Shown one piece after another: positions 1 through 8,009 of a DNA stretch of 13,389 nt. The notes beneath the pieces were generated by a model. The model had not been told where the DNA came from. It saw nothing but the letters and a program-made list of their open reading frames with translations, and ran no database searches. Each line of letters opens with the position of its first letter. Position 1 is the first letter of the stretch. Source of the DNA: an uncultured Dokdonia sp. (GTDB taxonomy: Bacteria; Bacteroidota; Bacteroidia; Flavobacteriales; Flavobacteriaceae); assembly GCA_937124495.1 (NCBI GenBank), contig CAKZKZ010000168.1:1-13389 (forward strand), written 5' to 3'. The position numbers and the translations under genes were made by a program.

Positions 1-621
1 GAAAAAAATCGCTACCATGTCATTTTAGCCAATCCTCCTTTTGGTGGCAAGGAACGTAAAGAAGTACAGCAAAATTTTGATATCAAAACAGGCGAAACTG
101 CATTTCTGTTTATGCAACACTTTATCAAAAGTTTAAAAACAGGCGGTCGTGCAGCAGTGGTGATTAAAAACACTGTGTTGAGCAATACAGACAATGCCGC
201 TATTGCCTTACGTAAACTCTTATTAGAAGGCTCTGATCTCCATACCATTCTGGATTTGCCAGGCGGTACGTTTACAGGAGCCGGTGTAAAAACGGTGGTC
301 TTATTTTTTCAAAAAGGAAGCCCCACCAAAAAAATCTGGTATTACCAGTTAGACCCTGGGCGAAAAATGGGAAAAACCAATCCTTTAAATGATAAGGATA
401 TGGAGGAGTTTACCGCTTTCGCGAAAACCAAACCAGAAACAGAAAATTCTTGGAATATAAGTGTATCTGATATTGACGAAATTACCTGCGATCTTTCTGT
501 CAAAAATCCAAACACCTCTGAAGAAGCACCTTTACGAAGTCCCGAAGCTATTTTAGCTGAAATGGAAACCTTGGATACGGAAACGAATACCATTCTTCAA
601 TCTATTAAAGAGTTACTATGA
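1..621 (+). CDS. hsdM: Type I restriction-modification DNA methyltransferase subunit HsdM (5' partial)
   Basis: The reading frame is open from base 1 and ends at TGA 619-621, giving the last 206 residues; the start lies outside the window. HsdM is the N6-adenine methyltransferase subunit that joins HsdS to modify the recognition site using S-adenosylmethionine. The decisive motif is Asn-Pro-Pro-Phe (bases 31-42), the catalytic motif IV of gamma-class adenine methyltransferases, followed by Gly-Gly. The later segments (GGRAAVVIKNTVLS and DLPGGTFTGAGVKT) are typical of the HsdM/N6_Mtase fold. The N-terminal helical domain and SAM-binding motif I are not in the window. The stop overlaps the hsdS start in an ATGA arrangement (618-621), which suggests translational coupling and supports a stoichiometric complex. 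A TTTCGCGAAA palindrome (417-426) lies inside the coding sequence. Confidence 0.95.
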   Translation, partial: EKNRYHVILANPPFGGKERKEVQQNFDIKTGETAFLFMQHFIKSLKTGGRAAVVIKNTVLSNTDNAAIALRKLLLEGSDLHTILDLPGGTFTGAGVKTVVLFFQKGSPTKKIWYYQLDPGRKMGKTNPLNDKDMEEFTAFAKTKPETENSWNISVSDIDEITCDLSVKNPNTSEEAPLRSPEAILAEMETLDTETNTILQSIKELL

Positions 622-1880
622 GAGAGAATTGGGAAATGAAGAAGCTTAGCGAAGTTTGTAAAATAAGACCGCCAAAAAGTGAAGCAAGGGAAACTTTGTC
701 TGCAAATGATATGGTTTCATTTGTTCCAATGAAATCTTTAGGAATTGATCAAAAGTACTTTGACGTAAAAGATGAAAAAGAATTATCATCAGTTTCAAGT
801 AGTTATACTTACTTTAAGGATAATGATGTTTTACTGGCAAAAATTACTCCTTGTTTTGAAAATGGAAAATTAGGAATTGCAAAAAACTTAATAAATGGAA
901 TTGGCTTTGGATCAAGTGAATATATCGTTTATCGTCCATCTGAAAAGTTACTTTCTGAGTTTTTATATTACTTTTTAAATCAAGAAACATTTAGAAAAAA
1001 AGGCGAATCTCAAATGACAGGGGCTGTGGGTCATAAAAGAATACCTAAAGAATTTTATGAAGAATCTCAAATCTCAATCCCACCACTTGAAGAACAAAAA
1101 CAAATTGTAGCCCTATTGGATAAAGCCTTTGCTGCTATAGACCAAGCCAAAACCAATATTGAGAAAAATATTGAGAATGCAAAGGAGTTATTTCAATCTA
1201 AACTTAATGACATTTTTAGTCAACAAGGTGATGGTTGGGAGGAGAAGACAATTTTAGAGTTATGTGATCATAAATCACAAATTGTTGGCGGTCCTTTCGG
1301 TTCTAACTTAAAAGTAAAGGATTATAAAGAAACAGGAGTTCCCATTTTGAGGCTACAAAATATTGGAAAAGGATACTTTATTGATAAAAATATAAAATAT
1401 GTTGATGACCAAAAAGCAAAGGAATTAGATTATCACTCTTTTGTTTCAGGTGACATTGCTTTAGCTAAACTTGGTATTCCTATTGGCAAAACCTGCATAA
1501 TTCCTGAGAAATTCAAATATGGTATCGTTACTGCAGATGTTGTTCGTATCCGTCCAAACAAAGAGAATATAAATTATTCGTTTCTTAAACACTTTTTAAA
1601 TTCTCAAAGTGCCGTTCAACAATTAACAGATGATATTACAGGTGCAACTAGGCCACGTGTAAATATGGCTGAAGTAAGAAATTTAAAACTAAGTGTTCCT
1701 TCGAAAGAACAACAAATATCATTAAATAATATCATAGACAGATTAGAAACAGATATTAATAATGTTATATCTAATTATGAAAAAAAGAATCTAGATTTAG
1801 AAGAGCTCAAAAAATCGCTTTTACAAAAAGCGTTTTCGGGGGAGTTAACGCAAAAAGAAGTGCATGAAGTTACGCCATAA
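618..1880 (+). CDS. hsdS: Type I restriction-modification specificity subunit HsdS
   Basis: This 420-residue protein chooses the bipartite DNA target for both the methyltransferase and the restriction complex. It has the normal two-repeat HsdS plan. Target recognition domain 1 covers about residues 1-150. A conserved helical spacer follows, beginning IPPLEEQKQIVALLD (154-168) and running as a coiled coil to about 200. Domain 2 covers about 205-360, with GGPFGSNLK at 224-232. A second helix starts at VPSKEQQ (360-366) and ends with the typical LLQKAFSGELT (401-411). Length is normal for the family. The ATG overlaps the hsdM stop by four bases, and the 3' end overlaps the KAP NTPase gene by 17 bases. 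The two recognition domains look more AT-rich than the conserved helices, as expected if they have been exchanged between alleles. The DNA target cannot be read from the sequence. Confidence 0.95.
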   Translation: MRENWEMKKLSEVCKIRPPKSEARETLSANDMVSFVPMKSLGIDQKYFDVKDEKELSSVSSSYTYFKDNDVLLAKITPCFENGKLGIAKNLINGIGFGSSEYIVYRPSEKLLSEFLYYFLNQETFRKKGESQMTGAVGHKRIPKEFYEESQISIPPLEEQKQIVALLDKAFAAIDQAKTNIEKNIENAKELFQSKLNDIFSQQGDGWEEKTILELCDHKSQIVGGPFGSNLKVKDYKETGVPILRLQNIGKGYFIDKNIKYVDDQKAKELDYHSFVSGDIALAKLGIPIGKTCIIPEKFKYGIVTADVVRIRPNKENINYSFLKHFLNSQSAVQQLTDDITGATRPRVNMAEVRNLKLSVPSKEQQISLNNIIDRLETDINNVISNYEKKNLDLEELKKSLLQKAFSGELTQKEVHEVTP

Positions 1881-3282
1881 CGATATCGTAATACCTGATG
1901 ATGGTTCAGATCCTTTTGTGCATTGCAAATTGGATCGAAAAAAATATGCAGGGGTATTAACCAGTATCGTTTCTGGCTATAGTGATGGTTTTGTACTGGC
2001 CATTGATAATACATGGGGTACAGGAAAAACTACCTTTGTTAAAATGTGGCGTCAGCATTTAAAAAATGAAGAGTTTCAAACCTTATACTTTAATGCTTGG
2101 GAAAATGATTTTCAGGAAGAAGTTATTATCGCGCTACTTTCAGAATTGGAAGAACTTAAACATAAAGCAGCAACAAACTTTAATACACTATTAGAAAAAA
2201 CAGCCACCTTCTTAAAAAAAGTTGCCCCTTCTGTAGCCAAAGGAGTCGTCAGTAAAGCCATCGGTGATGATGCAATAGGTGATATAGCCCAAGCAGCTAC
2301 AGAGTTTACCACAGAAGAAGTAGAGCTACAAATCAAAAACTTTAGCGATAAAAAAAAGGGAATACAAGACTTTAGAAATGTTCTTGAAAAGTTTGTACAA
2401 GAAGTGGATGATGAAAAACCAGTTGTTTTCATCATTGACGAATTAGACAGATGTAGACCTAGTTATGCTGTTGAGGTTTTAGAACAAATAAAACACTTGT
2501 TTTCTGTACCAGGTATCGTCTTTGTACTTTCTATAGACAAAGTACAACTAGGCAATGCCATTAGAGGCTTTTACGGAAGTGATCGCATAGATGCAGACGA
2601 GTATTTAAGGCGTTTTATTGATCTGGAATACAAAATACCTACACCAGATATTGAATCATTTATAGAATATCTATATGAATATTTTGAATTTGATCAATTC
2701 ATAAACGCCCCTGAAAGAGTCAAGGTAGAACAATTCCAACCAGATGAAAGTATTCTAAGAACTGTTGCGCTTTTATTGTATACTAAAAGTGGGTTTAGTT
2801 TAAGACAAATCGAAAAACGTTTTGCGAGAATACGATTAACCTTAAGAGCATTTAACCATCAGCAATTTTTGTTCCCAGAAGTCATCATTCTTTTGAGTTA
2901 TCTGGATGCGAAACACTCAGAAGTGTTAGATAAGATACGTAACCTCAGTTATTCATTACAAGAACTAATCAATGAATTAGATACTATTTTGATTACATTG
3001 AGCACTACTAATGAAGAAATTACAAGTTCACGATCAACAATGGCATCGTTACTATGCCTTTATGAGACTAGCTGTTGGAATGTTCTTGAAATTAAACCAA
3101 AAGGACTTTTCAATCATACAAATTTACTTGTTCCTACACTTCGTATAACATCAAAACTGGATGGAAGTAATGATGAATTACTAAAGATAATAACATTTTA
3201 TAAATCTAATTTTCATAGCCCTGATAAAGCCCTCAACTTTATTTTAGATAAATATGATTTAACAGAAAATCTTAGAACCTAA
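1864..3282 (+). CDS. KAP-family P-loop NTPase embedded in the hsd operon
   Basis: This 472-residue protein is recognised as a KAP NTPase from its order of motifs. The Walker A region reads NTWGTGKTT (49-57), with the KAP-typical Trp-Gly before the loop and Asn in place of the first Gly. Walker B is VVFIIDELDRCRPS (D192-E193-L-D195-R196), followed by a helix like VEVLEQIKHLF and the downstream segment YLRRFIDLEY from residue 247. Many KAP proteins carry membrane segments between Walker A and B. Here that stretch (about 95-140) is Ala- and Lys-rich and looks amphipathic, so a soluble protein is more likely. The gene overlaps hsdS by 17 bases and shares one base with hsdR (TAATG at 3280-3284), so it is built into the operon. 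KAP NTPases occur in several bacterial defence loci, but no catalytic effector domain is apparent. A switch, sensor or assembly role is inference. Confidence 0.85.
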   Translation: MKLRHNDIVIPDDGSDPFVHCKLDRKKYAGVLTSIVSGYSDGFVLAIDNTWGTGKTTFVKMWRQHLKNEEFQTLYFNAWENDFQEEVIIALLSELEELKHKAATNFNTLLEKTATFLKKVAPSVAKGVVSKAIGDDAIGDIAQAATEFTTEEVELQIKNFSDKKKGIQDFRNVLEKFVQEVDDEKPVVFIIDELDRCRPSYAVEVLEQIKHLFSVPGIVFVLSIDKVQLGNAIRGFYGSDRIDADEYLRRFIDLEYKIPTPDIESFIEYLYEYFEFDQFINAPERVKVEQFQPDESILRTVALLLYTKSGFSLRQIEKRFARIRLTLRAFNHQQFLFPEVIILLSYLDAKHSEVLDKIRNLSYSLQELINELDTILITLSTTNEEITSSRSTMASLLCLYETSCWNVLEIKPKGLFNHTNLLVPTLRITSKLDGSNDELLKIITFYKSNFHSPDKALNFILDKYDLTENLRT

Positions 3283-5753
3283 TGAACGAAACACAAACCA
3301 AATATGACTTAATATCACCAGCTTTACGTAAAGCAGGATGGGGTATTGTAGAGGGAAGTCGTTTGCGTTTGGAGTTTCCCATTACAGAAGGACGCTTAAT
3401 AGGTCAAAAAAGAAGAGCAACACCGCTTTTTGCAGATTACGTACTCGAATATAAAAACAGAAGAATTGGGGTTGTAGAAGCAAAAGCCAGAGATAAATAT
3501 TATACAGATGGTGTAGGGCAAGCCAAAGACTATGCAGAACGTTTAAATATTCGTTTTTCCTATGCAACCAATGGTCTCGAAATATACGGGATTGATATCC
3601 AAGAAGGAACCGAAGGAGATGTGTCTACATTTCCCACCCCTGATGAACTCTGGGAAATGACCTATCCTACCCCAAAAGAAGATTATAAAATTGAAATGGA
3701 GCAATGGAAAGATGCCTTCTTTTCAATTCCTTTTGAAAATAGAGGTGGTACCTGGTCACCGCGTTATTACCAACGCAATGCGATTTACAGTGTGCTTAAC
3801 GCGATTGCAGAAAAGAAGCAACGCATTTTATTAACGATGGCAACTGGGACAGGGAAAACGGCGACTGCCTTTCAAATCTGTTGGAAATTATTTCACGCCA
3901 AGTGGAACTTAAAAAGAGATGGTTCAAGAGCACCACGTATTCTTTTTCTTGCCGATAGAAACATATTAGCAGATCAAGCATTTAACGCCTTTAATGCCTT
4001 TGATAAAATAGATGAAAATATAAAAGTTCGTATCACGCCTAGCGAAATAAAAAAGAAAGGGCACGTTCCTACCAATGGAAATATCTTTTTTACGATTTTC
4101 CAGAGTTTTATGACAGAAGCAAAAAAAGAAATTGATCTTGAAGCACAGGAAGAATCTGTTGAAGATGGGCTTCATCTAGCTGCGGAACCACAAGCTGTGT
4201 ATGGCACATCTGATTTTAACTTTGGGCAATACTCAGAAGATTTCTTTGATTTTATTATTATCGATGAGTGCCATAGAGGTGGTGCCAGAAATGAGAGTTC
4301 GTGGAGAGCGATCATGGACTACTTCTCCCCTGCGGTTCAATTAGGACTCACAGCAACACCCAAACGAGATGTAAATGCAGATACGTATGATTATTTTGGA
4401 GAACCTGTCTATAGTTATAAACTAAAAGATGGTATCAATGATGGATTCTTAACTCCGTTTAAAGTTAAAGAGATTCAAAGTAACTACGATAAGTATACGG
4501 TCACTGCAGATGATACCATTATATTTGGGGAAGCAGAAGTCGGTGATGTCTTTACCTATCGGGATTATGGAAGAAAAATTATCGTTCAGCAAATAGAAGC
4601 CTATCGTATAAAAAAGTTTTTAGAACTCATTAATCAAAGTCAAAAATCCTTAGTCTTCTGTGCTACACAACGGCATGCGGCTTTAATCAGAGATTTGATT
4701 AATCAACACGCATCCAGTACAAACACCAACTACTGCCATCGCGTTACCGCCGATGATGGTGCTAAAGGAGAGCAATACTTAAGAGATTTTCAAGACAATG
4801 AAAAAAGCATTCCTACCATACTCACGACCTCTCAAAAATTAAGCACAGGTGTTGATGCCCCTGAAATTCGAAACATCGTGTTACTTCGTCCTATAGATTC
4901 TATGGTCGAATTTAAACAAATTGTAGGTCGTGGGACACGCCTTTTTGATGGTAAAGATTATTTTACCGTGTTTGATTTTGTAAAAGCACATGAGCATTTT
5001 GAAGATCGAGAATGGGATGGTGAACCCTTACAACCTGAACCACCCACAGGAGACGGACCGAGAATTTGTTCTATCTGCAATCAGAGACCATGCATGTGTG
5101 AAAAGCCAGAACCAGAACCATGTCCAGAATGTGAGAATATTCCTTGTGTATGCGACACGCCTCCTAAACAAATGATCAAAGTAAAACTCTCAGATACTAA
5201 AGAAAGAGAGATCGATGCCACCGTAAAAACAACCTTTTGGAGTCCAGAAGGAAAGCCTATCTCCTCCCAAGAATTTATTAAGCAATTATTTGGTGACATG
5301 CCTGAATTCTTTAAAAGTGAAGAAGAATTACGTATTCTTTGGAGTTTACCTAATACGCGTAAAAAGTTACTGGAAGAATTAAAAGAAAAAGGATATAACG
5401 ACGATCAATTAGATGACTTAAGAAAACTTGTTCACGGAGAAGATAGCGACCTTTTTGATGTCTTAAGCTATGTGGCTTATCATAAAAGTCTAGTCCCGCG
5501 ATTGGAAAGAGCCGAAAAGGCTAAAATTCATCTGAGTGATTATAATAAGAAGCAACAAGAGTTCTTAAACTTTGTATTAGAACAGTATATAAAAGAAGGC
5601 GTTGATGAGCTTGATATTGAGAAGCTATCCCCTCTATTATTATTAAAATACAGTGCTATCACAGATGCAAAACGTGAATTGGGAGACATACAATCTATTC
5701 GAGAAACATTTATTGGGTTTCAAGAGTATTTGTATCGGGAGCGAGTTGTTTAA
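3282..5753 (+). CDS. hsdR: Type I restriction endonuclease subunit HsdR
   Basis: HsdR is the ATP-driven translocase and nuclease that cuts DNA with unmodified sites in complex with HsdM and HsdS. At 823 residues it matches the shorter EcoAI-like type rather than the roughly 1,000-residue EcoKI/EcoR124 type. The PD-(D/E)xK nuclease is intact: D52, then E66-A67-K68, then the Q80-x3-Y84 helix. The superfamily 2 helicase follows: RYYQRNAI (161-168), Walker A ATGTGKT (187-193), DECH box (328-331), LTATP (356-360), and motif VI QIVGRGTR (546-553). Between the helicase and the C-terminal HsdM/HsdS-contacting domain (about 640-823) is a Cys-rich linker with two identical C-x2-C-x4-C-x-C motifs (596-606 and 614-624). 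The start shares one base with the KAP gene stop. The next gene starts 21 bases after the stop, in the same frame. Confidence 0.95.
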   Translation: MNETQTKYDLISPALRKAGWGIVEGSRLRLEFPITEGRLIGQKRRATPLFADYVLEYKNRRIGVVEAKARDKYYTDGVGQAKDYAERLNIRFSYATNGLEIYGIDIQEGTEGDVSTFPTPDELWEMTYPTPKEDYKIEMEQWKDAFFSIPFENRGGTWSPRYYQRNAIYSVLNAIAEKKQRILLTMATGTGKTATAFQICWKLFHAKWNLKRDGSRAPRILFLADRNILADQAFNAFNAFDKIDENIKVRITPSEIKKKGHVPTNGNIFFTIFQSFMTEAKKEIDLEAQEESVEDGLHLAAEPQAVYGTSDFNFGQYSEDFFDFIIIDECHRGGARNESSWRAIMDYFSPAVQLGLTATPKRDVNADTYDYFGEPVYSYKLKDGINDGFLTPFKVKEIQSNYDKYTVTADDTIIFGEAEVGDVFTYRDYGRKIIVQQIEAYRIKKFLELINQSQKSLVFCATQRHAALIRDLINQHASSTNTNYCHRVTADDGAKGEQYLRDFQDNEKSIPTILTTSQKLSTGVDAPEIRNIVLLRPIDSMVEFKQIVGRGTRLFDGKDYFTVFDFVKAHEHFEDREWDGEPLQPEPPTGDGPRICSICNQRPCMCEKPEPEPCPECENIPCVCDTPPKQMIKVKLSDTKEREIDATVKTTFWSPEGKPISSQEFIKQLFGDMPEFFKSEEELRILWSLPNTRKKLLEELKEKGYNDDQLDDLRKLVHGEDSDLFDVLSYVAYHKSLVPRLERAEKAKIHLSDYNKKQQEFLNFVLEQYIKEGVDELDIEKLSPLLLLKYSAITDAKRELGDIQSIRETFIGFQEYLYRERVV

Positions 5754-5774
5754 AAGAATCTAAAGTTAGATAAG

Positions 5775-8009
5775 ATGAGTGGATTTAGGTTATTGGGGAT
5801 AAGAACAGGTAATTCATTAACTGAAGAAGAAATTCAATCATTTGATAATTTTCCATACGTAGGTAATTCCAGAAGTATACCTGCTCCGTATAACTATCTG
5901 AAAAATTTAGAACCTAATGAAACGTTTTTATTTTTTAATGATTACACTTTAGACAAGAGTGGAAGCATATTGACTTATTTGCCAGAGAAAAGTATTCCTG
6001 AGATATATACTCTTAAAAAAAATTCAAAAACAAAGCTAACAATCTCTACCATAGTAGGTAAAAATGGAAGTGGAAAAAGTACATTATTAGAAATACTATA
6101 TGTAGCTATACATAATCTTGCAGTTGCCACAGATGTGTTGTACGATTCAGATATGGTAAAGGTAGAAGACCCTCAATCATATTTGAGGTGTGAATTATAC
6201 ATATTAACAGACGAAAAGACTTCGTATAAAATTAAATTTGATGATAAAGCAAAAAGACCTTGTATAATTAGTACAGCAAAAAAAGATAATAATGTATTTA
6301 AGTATCAAGAAATTAAAGATTTTGATAAAAAAATACTCAAAAAATTATTTTACAGCATAGCGGTTAACTATTCTATATATGGTCTAAATTCTAAATATTT
6401 AGGATCCTGGATCACACATTTATTTCATAAAAATGATTCCTACAAAACTCCTTTAGTTATCAATCCGATGCGTACAGAAGGTAATTTTGATATTAACAGA
6501 GAAGAATATCTTTCTAAATATAGGTTACTATCAAATTCAATACTAAAGTATAAGCCCAATAAAGATATTACCAGTATTATAGATGATATTAGAATTAAGA
6601 AATTAATTTTTAAACTTGATCAAAATAAAATTAATTTCTTAGAATATGATAGGGTTTTTAAGGACAGTAGTAGCAACAGAGAAACTTATGAAAAGACCAG
6701 AACGATTCAAAAGTTAATTGATGATAGTGAACTAGAAAAAAGTATAGCTGAAGTTGCTGCATTAGCAGTCAAAATTATATTAAAAAAAGAAGTCTCAAAA
6801 ACCAATATTCCATATAAGATTGAAGCAGAAAAATATATTGTTAAAAAACTTTATAGAATAGCTTTTAATTATAATAGATATTGGAATTATTTAATTTATA
6901 TAAAGCCTAAAGACGATTTAAATGGTTATCCTATTCCAGTTAAATTTGAAGCACTATTTAAAGTACATTTATTTGAAGATTACCTTAAAAAATTAGTGTT
7001 AGATAACACACATGTGACTCTTAAATTAAGACAAGCGTTAAATTACCTTGTAAACAATCCTCTTGATAAACATATTTCAAAAGATGGCATAACTAAATTT
7101 GAATTTAAAGAAATAAATGGAGGAAGAATATATGAAATTCCATTCGAAGAATTTGCTGAAAGATTATTGACTTTTGATGATGAAGTTATTCGATGTATTC
7201 CTCCAAGTCTTTTTGATATTAGTGTAATTGTTTCAGATGACAGCAAGAAAAGCAGAGAAGATTTTGACATGAAATATTTAAGCTCTGGCCAATTGCAATT
7301 AATACATTCTATACAATCAAGTCTTTATCATATTAATAACCTTGAATCATATAAATTAGTTAAAGATGAGCTAATTAAGTATGAGAACGTTCTAATTATA
7401 TTTGATGAGATAGAATTATATTTTCATCCAGAATATCAGCGAAAAATTGTTAATTTTTTTATCGAACAATTAGATGAACTCAATTTTAAACAAGTAAAAA
7501 ACTTTCACGTTATATATATAACACATTCTCCATTTGTGTTATCAGATATTCCGCATACAAACCAATTAATTTTATCAGATGGAAAACCTATTAAATCAGA
7601 AAGAGCATCTTTTGCGGCAAACATTCATGATTTACTCGCAAATGATTTCTTTTTAAAAGATGGGTTTATGGGTGAGTTTGCTAAAAATGAAATTAAGAAC
7701 GTGATTGAAGCTTTAAATTATACTCACCTTAATAGCTTAAAGATTGAAAAACAAGAGCAACTTAAATTAGTTTATGAAGGTAATAACAAAAATCGTTTAG
7801 AAGAGGAAATAAAAGTCATTGAAATCAAACTTAAACAAGCTCTAAAACCTGACAAAAAATATGATAAGGGATATTGTAAAAATGTAATTAATGTCATAGG
7901 AGAGCCCATTTTATATATGAGTTTAATGGAACTATATTCATTAGCCTATAAAAATTCTAAGCAGATATTTATTGATGAGCAAATTCAAAAATTGAATAAT
8001 TTAAGATGA
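5775..8009 (+). CDS. AAA/ABC-like ATPase, PtuA-like (Septu / retron-effector type)
   Basis: This 744-residue ATPase has the layout of OLD/PtuA/SMC-like ATPases. Walker A is GKNGSGKST (95-103). It is followed by an insertion of about 400 residues that is Lys/Asn/Ile-rich and has no motif I recognise. Then come an ABC-signature-like LSSGQ (502-506), Walker B ending FDEIE (543-547) with FHPE just after, and a switch histidine in THSPF (583-587). The last 150 residues (NIHDLLANDFFLKDGF onward) resemble the tail of ATPases paired with HNH nucleases. No TOPRIM nuclease domain is seen, so it is not an OLD nuclease. Its stop overlaps the HNH gene start (ATGA, 8006-8009), so the two are probably made together. 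In the Septu and retron Ec78 systems, PtuA binds PtuB and controls it through ATP. Septu PtuA is usually shorter, so this is a PtuA-like relative, not a certain orthologue. The gene is very AT-rich compared with hsdR. Confidence 0.72.
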   Translation: MSGFRLLGIRTGNSLTEEEIQSFDNFPYVGNSRSIPAPYNYLKNLEPNETFLFFNDYTLDKSGSILTYLPEKSIPEIYTLKKNSKTKLTISTIVGKNGSGKSTLLEILYVAIHNLAVATDVLYDSDMVKVEDPQSYLRCELYILTDEKTSYKIKFDDKAKRPCIISTAKKDNNVFKYQEIKDFDKKILKKLFYSIAVNYSIYGLNSKYLGSWITHLFHKNDSYKTPLVINPMRTEGNFDINREEYLSKYRLLSNSILKYKPNKDITSIIDDIRIKKLIFKLDQNKINFLEYDRVFKDSSSNRETYEKTRTIQKLIDDSELEKSIAEVAALAVKIILKKEVSKTNIPYKIEAEKYIVKKLYRIAFNYNRYWNYLIYIKPKDDLNGYPIPVKFEALFKVHLFEDYLKKLVLDNTHVTLKLRQALNYLVNNPLDKHISKDGITKFEFKEINGGRIYEIPFEEFAERLLTFDDEVIRCIPPSLFDISVIVSDDSKKSREDFDMKYLSSGQLQLIHSIQSSLYHINNLESYKLVKDELIKYENVLIIFDEIELYFHPEYQRKIVNFFIEQLDELNFKQVKNFHVIYITHSPFVLSDIPHTNQLILSDGKPIKSERASFAANIHDLLANDFFLKDGFMGEFAKNEIKNVIEALNYTHLNSLKIEKQEQLKLVYEGNNKNRLEEEIKVIEIKLKQALKPDKKYDKGYCKNVINVIGEPILYMSLMELYSLAYKNSKQIFIDEQIQKLNNLR

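Noticed and set aside
1816..1836. Hairpin CGCTTTT-ACA-AAAAGCG followed by TTTT near the end of hsdS, resembling an intrinsic terminator before the KAP gene.
   Set aside because: It encodes the conserved HsdS ending KSLLQKAFSGEL, and the downstream gene overlaps hsdS, so termination here would block the operon; probably coincidental.
2112..2435. Open frame of 107 residues on the minus strand.
   Set aside because: It lies wholly inside the KAP NTPase gene, has low-complexity Ser-rich sequence and no recognisable domain; a shadow of the real gene.
5754..5774. Possible site for a retron RNA or separate promoter before the ATPase gene.
   Set aside because: Only 21 bases separate the genes, too short for a retron RNA, and no reverse transcriptase is present in the window.
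5751..5775. hsdR and the ATPase gene are in the same frame with only one stop and seven codons between them, allowing a readthrough fusion.
   Set aside because: No readthrough signal is evident and separate proteins are normal for both families.
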